A DNA stretch of 64,000 nt from Miscanthus floridulus (GCF_019320115.1 NC_089584.1:55796852-55860851), one strand, 5' to 3'; positions 37,979 through 49,432 are shown, counted from the stretch's first letter. Numbers and translations: made by a program. Notes: generated from the sequence alone by a model not told the origin.

Positions 37979-38534
37979 TTACTGAGATATGTACCCCTCT
38001 TATACTTTCGATTTACTTCAATAAAGTTATTATGATTCCTCCGACCACTCTAATGTGTCACTTCGAATTTTATGGTTATTCTAACTTAGCTAGTAAAAGC
38101 CGACCACCACTCCTTCTACGGTTTTCAGAGCAGGCCCTGTCTCCGGTTCCTCCCAACACGTGCATGGGATCCGCTCTCTACGTTATGGGTGATCGGCAGG
38201 TCCCCCTTGGTTTGACTTGTCCGCGTCTACGTGTGCACAGGTCACCACACCTCACACTCCGACCACATGCCAAACTAGGGCCGCACAAACTTTTCAGGAT
38301 GATGTGTCGAGCAAAATGGTGCAACTAAACAGAACGTTAACATGTTCTCACTTAGTTACACCAACATAAAGTTTCAAGCTTAAATACGTTTTATACAAAG
38401 CAAAAAAGCTTATAATGATATACAGTTACGTTATTACAAGCTTGCCTAAAGAGGCTCAAGTTTACAATAGCACAACTATGTCCTCCTTCTATAGCTCTAA
38501 GCCTATTACATTGGCTGGTCGGGGCGCGTGGCAC
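37979..38534. other. Spacer between element D pol and antisense gene
   Basis: AATAAA at 38020-38025 lies about 40 bases after the pol stop and is partly conserved in element C. It could serve as a polyadenylation signal for a sense transcript that stops before the antisense gene. No coding sequence is supported here. Confidence 0.4.
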
Positions 38535-39142
38535 TTATTGCTCGCCGCTTCTGATATCCTACTCGAGTCTCGGGGACTCTTGTGCTAGTCGAGCTGAAGG
38601 GGATGGCCCCGCCAATGCCTGGCTAGTCAAGACCACAGGCTTCGTTGGTTGGCTTGCAACTGATGGTGTTTCCAGCTGACTTGTCGATGGCGTACCCTAT
38701 ACAGGTGCTGTCCCACCTCCACACAGGTTAATGTCGCCAATTATCTTTGACGACAAGTCCAGCTGGGCCATCCAAAGCTCCTCCGCCCTGTCTAGGTCTA
38801 CCTCCTTCGGGTACCCAGCCTCCAGGCGCTTGAGATCGATCAGGGGGTAGTGGGCATGCACCATGCTTAGTACATGGGCACCCGTGTACTCACTCGCCTC
38901 CTTCATGAACTCTTGGAACCATCCCCACGCTTGTCTGCATCTCTCGACCAGTCCGAGCTAGGGCGTCCTTGGCTCTTCCTCAGTGAGTGCTGGGTCGATA
39001 AGGTCGAGGACGGGCACAATGCTAGTTGCCACTTCTTGGCACCGGTTCTTCCACATGTCCCGCTCCTCGGTGGCCTTGAGGCATCGTGCTTTCTAGCCGT
39101 CACGCTCTTTGATCATGGCCTCCAGATGCCTCTTGGCATTGA

Positions 39143-39236
39143 CTTTTAAAACTAAACACCGTACAAGACATCAAATGTTATGGCACGACAAGACAAGGTG
39201 GGCAACAGAATGAGAAAGGTGGTCTGGAATACTTAC
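39143..39236 (-). other. Predicted intron 5 of the antisense gene
   Basis: On the minus strand the donor is GAAAA|GTAAGTATT and the acceptor TTTTAAAAG|TCAATG, phase 1. It joins ...MKEELK to INAKRHLE.... The length is 94 bp. The acceptor is weaker than the others. Confidence 0.6.
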
Positions 39237-39383
39237 TTTTCAGTTCCTCCTTCATCTTGGTTGTGCGGTCCTGGAGTTCAGACTGGTCGCGTGCTAGTTT
39301 CTCATTGTCCTCCTTCAGGCGACCACACTCTGTGGTCACACGGCTATTCTCCTCTTGGAGGCGGGTCACTTCAGCTTCTAAAC

Positions 39384-39457
39384 CTGCATTACAGCTGTTA
39401 CTACCAACAATGCAACAACACAAGTCCTGCACTTGCTATGATAAGATGAAAACTTAC
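39384..39457 (-). other. Predicted intron 4 of the antisense gene
   Basis: On the minus strand the donor is AACAA|GTAAGTTT and the acceptor TAATGCAG|GTTTAG, phase 1. It joins ...NNKEREKT to SLEAEV..., continuing the heptads. The length is 74 bp. Confidence 0.7.
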
Positions 39458-39656
39458 TTGTTTTCTCCCGCTCTTTGTTATTGAGCTGGCTGACCAGGTT
39501 TTGGTTCTGTGCCTCTCGTTCTGTCCTCTCCTGGTCGGTGGCTTCAAGTTGGTGGCGCAAGCATTCCACCTCGGCCGCCAGTTCTTTATTGTTCGCTGTG
39601 ATCCCCTCAATCTGGTAGAAGCACCTCTTTTGGTACTTTGCGGTCTTCATCAAGTC

Positions 39657-39725
39657 CTGCATATAGACAAGCTAAGTTAGACGGTTCAACTACATAATAG
39701 GGTCAAGTGGTCAAACCAAACATAC
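39657..39725 (-). other. Predicted intron 3 of the antisense gene
   Basis: On the minus strand the donor is TCCAG|GTATGT and the acceptor TATATGCAG|GACTTG, phase 0. It joins ...HLVIEVQ to DLMKT.... The length is 69 bp. Confidence 0.7.
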
Positions 39726-40266
39726 CTGGACTTCTATCACCAGATGCTTTGCCGCTCGTTCAACTTTTAGGGTCTCTTCGACCTCTGGGATTTCTTCGTG
39801 CATAACCCACTCGTTGTTCCGCCAACGCGACACATATACATGTTGTCGCTTATCTTGGGGATGGCCCAGGACCTCTTCTACTTTGTCCTCTTCAGCCCCC
39901 TATTCAGGGGGCGGCGCTGGCCTAGAGTCTGTAGTCTCCACAACCACCATGGCTTTCCCACAAGCCGTTGCATCGGCAAGAGTGCTCTGTGCCACCTCCA
40001 GCTGCTGCTCCTCAGTTTGATCCATTTCCCTTGGTGCCAAGGTATCCACCTCAGCAGGGTTTGTGCTTGGAGCACTTGTACTTTGCTCGGCCGTCTTCTC
40101 GACCAGCTGCTCGGGGATTGATGTTTGGTCGCCCGTCTGCTGAGGCTCCGGTGGAATTTCTTCTTCAGGTTCCTCCACAACTGGCCGCTGAGCAGCTCTT
40201 TCTACCAGTACTAGTGAAGCCATGCCGCATCCAGCTAGCTGGTCGGGATTTTCGGTGGACGCCGAC

Positions 40267-40346
40267 CTAATATATTAGAGAAAAGTTCAGAAGACAATAG
40301 TATTCAATACAAATTATAAGCTTACATCAAAGTTACAGATACTTAC
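40267..40346 (-). other. Predicted intron 2 of the antisense gene
   Basis: On the minus strand the donor is AAGCT|GTAAGTATC and the acceptor AATATATTAG|GTCGGC, phase 2. It joins ...FRASK to LSASTE.... The length is 80 bp. Confidence 0.7.
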
Positions 40347-40825
40347 AGCTTGGAAGCGCGGAATGATGTGGCGAAGGAGCGTCTCTTCGACCGCCCCTGC
40401 TCCACGTGCTCGGCAGGTTCCACCAGATCTTTTACCACCACCGGTACAGGCACCGGGGTTTGATGCTCGACATTTCCCCCGCTTGTCCTCTGTGTTGTAG
40501 TGGTCGGTGATGCGATCACTGCTGGCACAGAGGAGGCACCCTACTCCATTAACACCATTTGTCTCCTCCTCTTTCGAGGGACGAGCTGGAAGATGTCTGC
40601 ATCCTCTGCTTCATCGTCTGAAAGGGGGAAGATGGCTTGGCATCGTTTGTTGGCAGCCGGCCGCTTGCCAGTAGCTCTGGTCGATGCATCCTCCACAACC
40701 TCGAGTGCTGCCCAGTGGACGTCTTCGGTCCTGGCGCTGGTCTGGGCGGCTGGGCCGGCAACTTGTGGCCAATCTACAGCAGGGGGCGGAGACACGAACA
40801 CTGCTGCCTGATCATGACCATTACT

Positions 40826-40901
40826 CTGAGAAACATAAAGGGGACAACAGTCAATTTCTTGTTAAAACATGATTCTACAAGTACAAGGAAGTATCATTTA
40901 C
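40826..40901 (-). other. Predicted intron 1 of the antisense gene
   Basis: On the minus strand the donor is AAAG|GTAAATG and the acceptor TTTCTCAG|AGTAATG, phase 0. It joins ...LARPPPK to SNGHDQ.... The length is 76 bp. Confidence 0.65.
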
Positions 40902-41786
40902 CTTTGGGGGAGGTCGGGCCAGCTTGAAGGCGTGCTCGATGTCATTTAACCTGACATAATTGGGATCAGCCAGGTTGAATAGCTCCCCAATCCTAGCCTT
41001 GATTTCTATCTTGTCGAGCGCCTCTATCCTAGTCCTTGTTGGATCTGCGCCTCCCTAGTACTCGAAGCTAGGATGTACCCTCTTCTGGCAGGGCTAGATC
41101 CTTTGGCTGATGAAGTTCCCAACCACGCTTGGGCCATCTAGCCTTCCCCACGGGATCATCCCGAGCAGTTCTGCGATCTGCTCCAAGTTCTCGGGCTTCT
41201 CCGACCAGCTATTCTTCTTCTCCGGAATCAGCACCATGTCGCACAGGGTGATTGTGTTTGGCTCTTCACGGATGTAGAACCACTTCTTGTACCACTCGTC
41301 CAGTGAGGTGTTCTAGGGACAGTGCAAGTATTGGGCTTTCATACCGTCACGTAGATTGAGGTAGACACCTCTGGCTATCTTCGAGCCACCGCTCCCTTTC
41401 TTCCGTAGACAGAACAGGTGGTGAAAGAGGTTGAAATGGGGCTGGAAGCCACCATAGGCCTCGTAGAGATGGATGAAGGTGGAGACAAGAAGAATCAAGT
41501 TGGGATGCAGATTGCAAATCCCAATCTCATAATACAAGCAGAGACCCTAAAGGAAAGGGTGCACTGGAACCCCAAAACCCCGCTTGAAGAAATCTTCGAA
41601 AACCACAATCTCACCTGGTTGTGGTTCGAGGAAGCTTTCTCCTTCTGGCGCATGCCATCCCATGAGTGCCTTGTTGTGGAGCACTCCCATGGCGACGAGG
41701 TCTTCGATGGTCTGCTCATTGCTCCTTGACTTCCACCACTCCTTCGCCATGACTCCGCCTTTCTTCTGGGCATCTCTCTTCGCCAT

Positions 41787-43014
41787 TAGTCTATCCTTAC
41801 TAAGGGGGTGGATGCGGTGGCAAGGGGATTGGCGATGATTTTCGGAGGAATAGGGTTTGGCAAGGGGAAGAAGAAGGTTGCGGCGGCGAATGACAATGGG
41901 GATCGGTAAAAGTAACTTATCAGATCTATATTATAAATAACAAAGAGCTCCGTCATTTCGTCCGCCCGAGATTCTTGGGAGACGTGCGCACGCACCGTAG
42001 ACGGTTGTTCACACAACCTTGAGATCTACGCCAATAAATGCGCCCCATCGTTACCAGTGTACGCGCCTCTTCGTTGATAGTGTAAGAGGGCCCACACTGA
42101 CGCACCTCCATACAGGTGCCAAGCGACTGTTTGCCAGAAAAGAGCAAGAAGACAGAGTGACATACTATACCCGTCTGCTTTTTTTGACCAGACGTGTTAG
42201 ACTAAACTTGACAGAGAAAGGAGATAAATAAATACACCAAATAATATTACAAGCAGTGTTCGTATTTTCGCTTCATTTTTTGTGCTCAAGGATAGATCAG
42301 ACTACTATAATGCTCGGGGACTGTCTAGACCACTGCAATGCCCGGGGACTGTCCAGACCACTGCAATGCCCGGGGACTGCCTAGACCACTGCTGTGCTTG
42401 GGGACTGCCTAGACCACGGCCGTGCTCAGGGACTGCTTCGACAACTTATGTGCTCGGGGACTATCCCGACCACTACTCGGAGAATGGTTCTCCTCAGCTA
42501 CATGTGATTTGTACTCACATACAGTTGAGAGACATTTATTTAGACCTTGCTACAAGGCTCATACCTCGCCTTCCAGCAAGCTTGGGGACTACGTCGGTAC
42601 GATGCACCTGCCGGTGCATCTCGTTTTTGTTTGTATGACAATTGGGTTCTCAACTTAACTAGGAATTCTTTTTAGACCCTGGCACCACGTGCCTACATCA
42701 CCTACTACCAGACTCGGGGACTAAGTGGGCACACTTCACCTTGTGGTGAATGTGTTTGTTTTTCGACCCCTACGCCTCTGACGTTCAACGACGCTATGCT
42801 TCAAGACCACTTACATTTCTTTCCAGAAATACAAGTGGGCACACTTCTCAGGATGGAAATCTTTTTCTTTTTTCTTAAGAGCACCATACATTCTTTGGAC
42901 AATTTACTTCTCCGGCGATGACGGTGGTCAGAGATGTCAAGGACTCAAGCATTACTTGTCGGAGAAGGTTAAAATGGCGTGTCGCAGCATAATACATGGT
43001 GCTCGGGGACTAGC
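41787..43014. other. Element D 3' region: antisense 5' flank and pre-LTR region
   Basis: An AT-rich stretch at 41925-41942 (minus TTATTTATAATATAG) lies about 140-155 bp upstream of the antisense ATG and could hold its promoter. From 42311 comes a 28-bp minisatellite. Further CTTGGGGACTA or CTCGGGGACTA motifs occur near 42582, 42714 and 43002, the last 5 bases before the 3' LTR, where the plus-strand primer (PPT) should be. A 16-base GTGGGCACACTTC-type segment is repeated near 42726 and 42836. No coding sequence is supported. Confidence 0.5.
42311..42478 (+). repeat. 28-bp minisatellite, six units, PPT-like core
   Basis: Six units of exactly 28 bp each begin TGCTCGGGGACTG or TGCCCGGGGACTG and mostly end TAGACCACTGCAA. 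Later units drift. The GCTCGGGGACTA core matches the sequence abutting the 3' LTR at about 43000-43012. Confidence 0.9.
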
Positions 43015-43486
43015 TGTGGGGGTATTAACCCCTATACCCTTACGGCTAGGCTTGGGCTGGCCTGGATCGATGGGTCCGGTCCACCAAAAGACGATGTGCG
43101 GCCCAGCCAACCTGATCGGAGTCCCGCACAAGGAGTCAAGGCGGATTTGGCGATCAAGCAAGATCCTGGTCGGTTAGAATAGGAATCCTTATCCGGCCAC
43201 ATATGGCAATTGTAACTGGCTAGGATTAGTTTCTAGATCTGTAACCCTACCCCCCGGACTATATAAGGCGGGCAGGGGATCCCTCTAAAAAACATCTCTC
43301 ATTGACATACAACAATACAAATCAGACACAGGACATAGGTATTACGCCTTCTTGGCGGCCGAACCTGGATAAAACCTCATGTCTGTCTTGCGTCACCGTC
43401 TTGTTTGTGGCTTGCGCATCTGTCTGCCGACAATCTACTACCTTGGGCATACCCCTAGGTAGACTACCGACCATATTTCGTCGACA
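43015..43486 (+). repeat. Element D 3' LTR
   Basis: It begins TGTGGGGGTATTAACC and ends ...TTTCGTCGACA. It is 472 bp and pairs with 30811-31281. TATATAAG is at 43260-43267. It is followed by the CCATG duplication. Confidence 0.93.
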
Positions 43487-43491
43487 CCATG
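43487..43491 (+). repeat. Target site duplication of element D, right (CCATG)
   Basis: It is identical to 30806-30810. Removing D plus one copy rejoins the element C LTR into 471 bp. Confidence 0.9.
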
Positions 43492-43608
43492 CCTTGAGGG
43501 AGGCGCCGAGTAGAATCATGCCCCGCAAGGCTCCATCTCATGGGCTGGACCGCCCCTGGAAGCATAGCCCATGTGGCCTATCGTGGGTATCCGGGGTCAT
43601 ACCCCCCA
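43492..43608 (-). repeat. Element C 5' LTR, U3-side piece
   Basis: On the minus strand it opens TGGGGGGTATGACCCCGG, parallel to the TGTGGGGGTATTAACCCC of element D. It continues into 30810 across element D. At 43609 the B-type LTR resumes. Confidence 0.75.
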
Positions 43609-46600
43609 TAGAAACCAAAACAAATGACACCAAGGATCATGCATAGCTTAATTTAGTGGATCTGACTAGACAACCTTTTTGTATAAAAGCTTGAGTAACC
43701 ATTAGCATTATTCACCTGTACTAGCAGTGACTTTTAGCCATTACCTCATCTATATTAGCACCTGTACTAATCAATCACTTGATTAAGTTGCAAACAATAA
43801 TAACCATATCAGGTATTTCATGGCTCATTGTCATTTTCATCATCATTTAACCATATCTTTAAATTTAGTGAATCTACGTTGCCGCTGCTCAGTCAAGTTC
43901 TCACTATCCGGGAGAGACGGCGATTCGAATCGATTCCTATCCAGCTAGAGGGGTATTCCTAACACCAACCTAGGCATACCACACGAAGGCAGCCTTAGGT
44001 CACCTTTGGTACATCTCAGGAATCGCGGCTCTGAGCAGTGCCGCACCCTTAGGGAGTCCACTCTACCAGGTGGTCAATCTCACCTCGGACTTACACCAAT
44101 AGCTCCCCACACATCCTTACTACCACCAAGGTGCGCACTTTCACTTCTCGGTCTTCCGGCCTGAGTTGAGCTACTCGGCTTTGCGGTCGGAACGAGTTAT
44201 CCGGCCAACTAAGTGATAGGCATGCGTTCAACATGACATGAGGACGTACAGCGAATCGGTCCTTAACCGACACAGACAGGGACAGATTCACACCCAAGAC
44301 CTCCATGCCTTGTTGCTGCACTACCGTCATCCCGTCCGGTCTCTTTTTATTATTAACACATGGTTCTTTTCATGATAGCAAATATAGCCAACCGTGACCA
44401 GAGCTCATCCTATATCTCGCAGGTGACAGGAAATCACCCGACTTCTACCGGTCTAAGCATAGCTAAGCATCATTAGATCCTACACTTAATTAGGATTCAT
44501 AGGATTTTATCTGGACAAGGTAAGGATATAATGCAACAATTGGTTCGAACCAATTCCTATACTTAATGCATCATCAACAATAAAAGATACTCAAGTAATT
44601 TGTAAAAACATGGCAGACTTAGAATGCTCCGGGGCTTGCCTGGGATCCGACACAAGTCAGTTCAGTTAGCTTGCACCGTCTTGGTGACCTCTTCGGTCCT
44701 AGCACTTGCTTAGTCCTTCCATCTTCGGGATAGATCCACCAAACTCAACCTTCGAGTTTGGCTCCACATCACATCCTTCACGTGATTCATCTAGCGTACC
44801 TAAATGAGATGCAAGATGCATGTGTATAAATATGATGAATGGTAACACAAGATTCATCACCTAAGCATTCAAGACAAACACAAGATTATGCAAGACATAG
44901 ACACCAATAGCTATTTAACTAACATCACACAACTAACTATAGAGAGCAAGCACATCAAGCATGACACAAGTTTAACAAGGCCACAAGTATCATAACTTAA
45001 CCATCGACAAGGGCATAAGCCACCCTTAGCAACACATGGAGTAAACAACCATAACTAGCATATGTCTATTTCTGGACTGAAATCAACAGCTTCATGTTTG
45101 GATCATAACTAGAGTTATACAAATCCAATAGCCATGCAACAAGACATTCTGGAACGCTTATGAAATTTTCTACAATTCATCTTCAATCATCGTAGCATGA
45201 TTCTCAAGTTAACTAAGTCAAATATACCCATTTACAGAAACTGGTCCACAATTGACAGAGAGCAGCCATTTCTGAAACCCAACTTTAAACGGGCATAACT
45301 CACAAACTACTTGGCCAAATAACACTAAATTTTAACAAAAGCTAGATATATGAATTATCTACAACTTTTGTATAAACAAGTTTCACAACAAAGCACATTA
45401 TCATGAAGAACTTTGCTAAGTTCCTAGATCTGTCCATAAACCACATCGGTAAGAAAATAATTATTAACTTATGTTGCAAACACATAATTGGGCAAAACGA
45501 ACTTTACAAACATTTCACACATGACTAAAGAACACCAGAAAGCATGGTGCTCACCTCTAAATAAATTTTCTTAAAGCATTTCTTAATTTATTTAGACATC
45601 AAGGTGTATTTATGAACATATACAAAAAAATGCACAATAAATTCTACAAAAATTCCAGTAGCTCACATATCCTTTCAATAGTCTACTGTACAAATTTCAT
45701 ACCATTTTCATAAGTATAGCTACTTCTGTGAAAAAGACAATTTGCTATTGCAAGAAATCATGTGAGAGCGAGATAAACCAATAACTCACTCATACTTCAT
45801 CCAATACTCATGAAATTTTTACCACACATGAACTATCACATGAGTAGCATGCCACAAAAATTTCACTTCATTTGGAGTCCTAGATCTGTAGTTATGGAAA
45901 ATAACATATTCAACTAGCATTACAACCTTACTGCACAAATCTATTTTTGCAGCCAAAACTTTAAACTAAAACAAGCCATATTATAGATCTACTGCATAGA
46001 CAATTTCACAAGGATTCCAAAAAGTCCTCGTTTGCTATTTTATGAATTTCCTATGAATTACTACGAATTTCCAAAATTCAGCAAATTTCCAGCAAAAAGG
46101 TCCTTAACAGCACTATTCATTCGAGTCATAGACTTCGCAGTTAGGCCCCTTCCCTTTGTCAAATTCTAGCATGGGGTCCCTGACATGAACTTGAACAGAG
46201 GACGCCGGGGATTCGGTTGGTAGCGGCCGGAGAAGGGCCGACGGCAGTGGGGGATGGGCCGGCGAGGTCCGAGGCACCTGGACGCACCCGAAGGTGGCTT
46301 CGGCTCGGCCAGAGCCTGTCCGTGGCCTCCTGGCCACGCGCACAGGCGCCCACGGTGGCCACAGCACCGGCGGCCGTGCGCTACGGCAGTGAGGAGAGGC
46401 CGGGGAGGGGTGCGCCAGGTAGAGGAGGAAGAGGCGGGGCTGTTGGTTCACGCAGTGGGTCATGAGGGGGCTCGGAAGCCAGGGAACGGCAGCGACGACG
46501 AGCTCGGCCCACAGGCCATGGCGGACGCGGTGCTCTGGTGGTTCACCATGCATGTGGTTGAGAACGGCGGTGGCGCGAGGCAGCTGTGAGGCCAGGGAGA

Positions 46601-47338
46601 CCAAGCTAGTGGTGGCTCCTAGCTTGAGGCGTGCAGCACCACAGCGGCAGCGAGCTCTGCTTATCGGCCATGGCGGCGGCGCACAGTGACGACGAGAGCT
46701 GGAGAGAGGGCGAATGGAGAGGGCAGTGGAGCAGGCTCGGGCTCGGCTGTCCAAGACGAGGAGAGCAAGGCAAGGTGGCGCTCATGCGACAAGCGAGGCC
46801 AACCACGCAGTGTTTGGTTCCTGCACAGAGGCCGCCATGAAGCCACGGTAGCACAGTTCAAAATTTATAATTCTACCTCAAAACTACCACTGAAACCCAA
46901 TCTTCGGCTCCCTCAAACACTCAAACCGACGTGAATTAGTGAGATATCAATTAATAAGAGTGGTAGAGCTACATGAGTACACCAATATTGCTTATATGAA
47001 GTTGAGTTGGTTAGGCCTTGTTTGGGAGATACAAGTTTCCAAAGTGGGGTACACGAAAACTCAAAACACGAATTCAGTCATCCAGACTTAGTCAAATTTC
47101 AAGCTCCCCAAAACAGCCATGGATTCCAACTTGAGGGCTCGTTTTGACTTGCTTACAAGCTGATCTAGCTCTTGGTCCAAAAATAAAGTTTGTTGTACAT
47201 AACATGGACTTCAACTTTTATTTAGGGTGCAACTCCATGAAAGCACTATAAGTGATTGGTCAACACAGGTCAAAGTAGCATCGCGGTAAAGCTTAAATCT
47301 GAGTTTTAGTCCGATTGATGCATTTTCTTGAAATTTGC
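43609..47338 (-). repeat. Element B 5' LTR, piece 2
   Basis: Positions 44225-47338 match 14909-17955 closely. 43609-44224 is the part whose partner lies outside the window. The GC-rich block (about 46190-46860) matches the one at 16800-17470. It is cut at 47338 by element E. Confidence 0.85.
47334..47338 (+). repeat. Target site duplication of element E, left (TTTGC)
   Basis: TTTGC recurs at 55042-55046. The uninterrupted B LTR reads ATTTGCCCAAC at about 17950, which confirms the empty site. Confidence 0.93.
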
Positions 47339-48251
47339 TGATGAGGACATCACTCCTTTAGATGTACCAGCTGATCCTCCAACCGTCATGCAAGGTCCAA
47401 TGACCCGGGCTCGAATGCGTCAACTCAATTTATAGGTGAGCTCGTTCTTAAGCGATCCTTTTCATACTTTTGCGAATAGACTACTACCTAATGATGTTAT
47501 CTTGCTTAGGAACATTAGAGAGGGTCAAGAGGAACTAAGAGGACGTGGAGGAGGTGATGATGACCAGCAAGGACGTCCAACACAAGCCGGAGGCCCAGTC
47601 CAACACGAATTCGAGTCTGCCTCGGCCTCCAGGACCAGTCTGCCTTAAACTGGTCACCCAGGACGCATCCGGACTCTGTTTTCGATGATCCACATATGGA
47701 TGGAAAGCTAATTTGATAAGGAAGCCAATCCAAGTGGTTTCACGTCAAAATCTATTCGGAATTAACAGGAATCGTCAAAACAAGTCAGCATCCAGAATCT
47801 GCCAGGGTGCTGCGACACCATCTTTTGGTCCGTTGGACCATGTATCGAGTTTGGGCCCATTAGGGGCGCGTCCAGGGGTCTTGCATGACCCTAAAGTCTT
47901 CATAAACAGCTGCTGCCGCTCCATTAGGGTTTGGGTTTTGCTTAGATTATTCTGTCAAGAACAGTATCGCCGTTCATCGGTTTGTGAGACCCCAACTTCA
48001 TGAGTTTAATCATTCATCTGCAATTTGGTTGCATTCTTTCTTGTTCTTGCTTGTGTTCTTCGTTGCGCAGGCAGGGATTAGCCTTTTTGGCGAGGTCAAC
48101 CTAGTTCGTGACTTGGTTGATAACCAGAGGAGCGGTGGTGCTAAGATTGCAGGGTTTGATCTTTCGATCTGAAGTCGGATCGGTGTGTCATTCTCCGCCA
48201 CAACGATAGTTACCCTCACCTGATGGAAGATCGGGATCCCTGTCCCCATTA
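47339..48251 (+). repeat. Element E 5' LTR (913 bp)
   Basis: It starts TGATGAGGACATC and ends ...CCCCATTA, so it closes in TA, not CA. It contains a copy of the pol 3' end (to about 47648) because the gene overlaps the LTR. This copy keeps MTRARMRQLN where the 3' copy has two Arg losses. Confidence 0.93.
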
Positions 48252-48253
48252 AG

Positions 48254-48266
48254 TGGTAATCAGAGC
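48254..48266 (+). other. Primer binding site of element E
   Basis: TGGTAATCAGAGC differs from the tRNA-Met type TGGTATCAGAGC by one inserted A. It starts two bases after the LTR. Confidence 0.8.
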
Positions 48267-49432
48267 TAAGGTATACCGTCAGGTTCACTTTTATTTCCTA
48301 GTTTGAGTGTTTCGTATTCATCCTCTAGTCCAGTGCCATACTCATTTTTTCTATCCTAGAACCTTCCGCGCCATAGCCTTTGCATATTTCAGTTTCAGAG
48401 TTTGTCGTGTTGAGTTTGTGTCCTGGTTGAGGTCTTGTTGCTAGTTAGGTTGTGTTAGAGTCCAGTTCGTGTGTTTTCCCCCATCGTTTCCATCAAATCT
48501 TGGCAGTTGTGACCAATTTTGCACACATTGTTCCTGTTTTGTCCTCTAATTCGGAGCCAATTCTTAAAACTGGTCCAGTTTTCGCATACGAACTCCGTTT
48601 TCGACGTTCCATATATGCAAATCGATCAGAACAAAATTTTGGATCCGTCCATCCCTGGCAACGCCAGGGTTCGGAATTTTTAGATTGGCCAAAAAGTGGT
48701 CACAAGATCCTCATTTCGTGGTCACAAGGTTTTTGTCGATTTTCATCCAGTTTTCTGAAAATTCCACAGGCCACGTCTTACACTTGTTTGAGCTCATATT
48801 TTCTGTGGTTACTGCTTTTGTGCTCCTAAGTAAAGGAAAAATATCAAAAAAATAAAATAAAAAAGTCGAAATTTCCTAAAAAACAACGGCAGCCCAAAAA
48901 ATAGAAAAAAAGAGAGGGGCAAAAGAGGAACAATATCTAGAGGAGCACATAGAGAAGCCCAAAGTGAGCTGTGTTTGTGTGTGCTGTCTGGTTCCTTGTT
49001 TGTGTTGCTGTTTCCATCCACCATACTTGTTTTTCTCATACCTATCACCTTGCTATCCACCATACTTTTGTCACAACCTGGTACTTGCAACACTTTAGAC
49101 CAGCAACGAAAACAAGTACTTTGGACTATAATTCAGCATTACTTTCTGTTACTGACTTGTGTGCCAGATATACATATTACTCTTTGTTTGCCTTCTAAGC
49201 TCCACAAATTCTTCAGATCAGTACAGACAAAGGGCCTTGCAATCTCGGTACCACTACCTCACAGGTATCACGAACTAGCCGCCGGTTGTACCGCCCACTG
49301 CTTGTGTTGGTAAGAACTTGGTAAGAGCTTGGTAAGACGCTTCCACTTGCTGTGAAAAGTGACACCACTACAACCACGTAGTCATTTGGTAGGGATAACT
49401 TTCACCTGTTTGTTCCTGTTTTTGTGTTTTCA
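48267..49432 (+). other. Element E 5' leader, non-coding
   Basis: T-rich leader of about 1.2 kb between PBS and gag, with an A-rich patch at 48830-48920. No conserved coding sequence is seen. The length leaves room for a leader intron, but none is asserted. Confidence 0.6.

Larger units (their letters stand above)
38535..41786 (-). pseudogene. Antisense multi-exon gene in element D (Transposase_28-like N-terminus, coiled-coil C-terminus)
   Basis: It begins at ATG 41786 on the minus strand. Exons (plus coordinates) are about 41786-40902, 40825-40347, 40266-39726, 39656-39458, 39383-39237 and 39142 to about 38535. The introns between them are 69-94 bp with GT-AG ends, several with GTAAGT, and every junction keeps frame. 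Exon 1 has EDFFKRGFGVPVHPF, LYYEIGICNLHPN and FIHLYEAYGGFQPHFN, which resemble the 'putative gypsy type transposon' domain (PF04195, from memory). Exons 2-3 are Pro/Ala/Glu-rich with a basic run (PRKRRR) that could be a nuclear signal. Exons 4-6 read as coiled coil (EAEVTRLQEENSRV). Several TAGs interrupt it at Gln-like positions. Tat-lineage elements are known to carry extra, sometimes antisense, ORFs. The function is unknown; DNA or chromatin binding is only a guess. Confidence 0.7.
30811..43486 (+). mobile_element. Element D: complete Tat-lineage Ty3/gypsy element with antisense gene
   Basis: It is a 12.7 kb element with LTRs of 471 and 472 bp, PBS, gag-pol in one main frame, an antisense gene after pol, a 28-bp minisatellite, and CCATG duplications on both sides. 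By eye about 21 differences separate the LTRs (roughly 4-5%). It was inserted into the 5' LTR of sister element C in opposite orientation. The gag-pol has 16 internal stops (13 TAG, 3 TGA), one frameshift near 35898 and a lost integrase catalytic Asp, so it is not autonomous now. Confidence 0.93.
23659..43608 (-). mobile_element. Element C: Tat-lineage Ty3/gypsy element, 3' end missing
   Basis: On the minus strand: 5' LTR (43608 down to 43487 and 30810 down to 30457, 471 bp once element D and its target duplication are removed), PBS, gag, protease, RT, RNase H, second RNase H, integrase, then a short tail ending in a minisatellite. The LTR opens TGGGGGGTATGACCCC and resembles the LTR of element D, and gag and pol are also similar, so C and D are sister families. 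No 3' LTR is found before element B resumes. If family D is a guide, roughly 5 kb of 3' sequence is gone. Confidence 0.8.

Noticed and set aside
42311..42478. Possible CRISPR-like array of regular short repeats
   Set aside because: Units are directly adjacent without unique spacers, in a plant retrotransposon 3' region. This is a minisatellite.
46113..46934. A 213-residue minus-strand frame and overlapping plus-strand frames, also at 16731-17592
   Set aside because: This is the same GC-rich block in the two element B LTRs. The long frame is broken in the other copy, and its sequence is low-complexity Pro/Ala/Arg with no domain.
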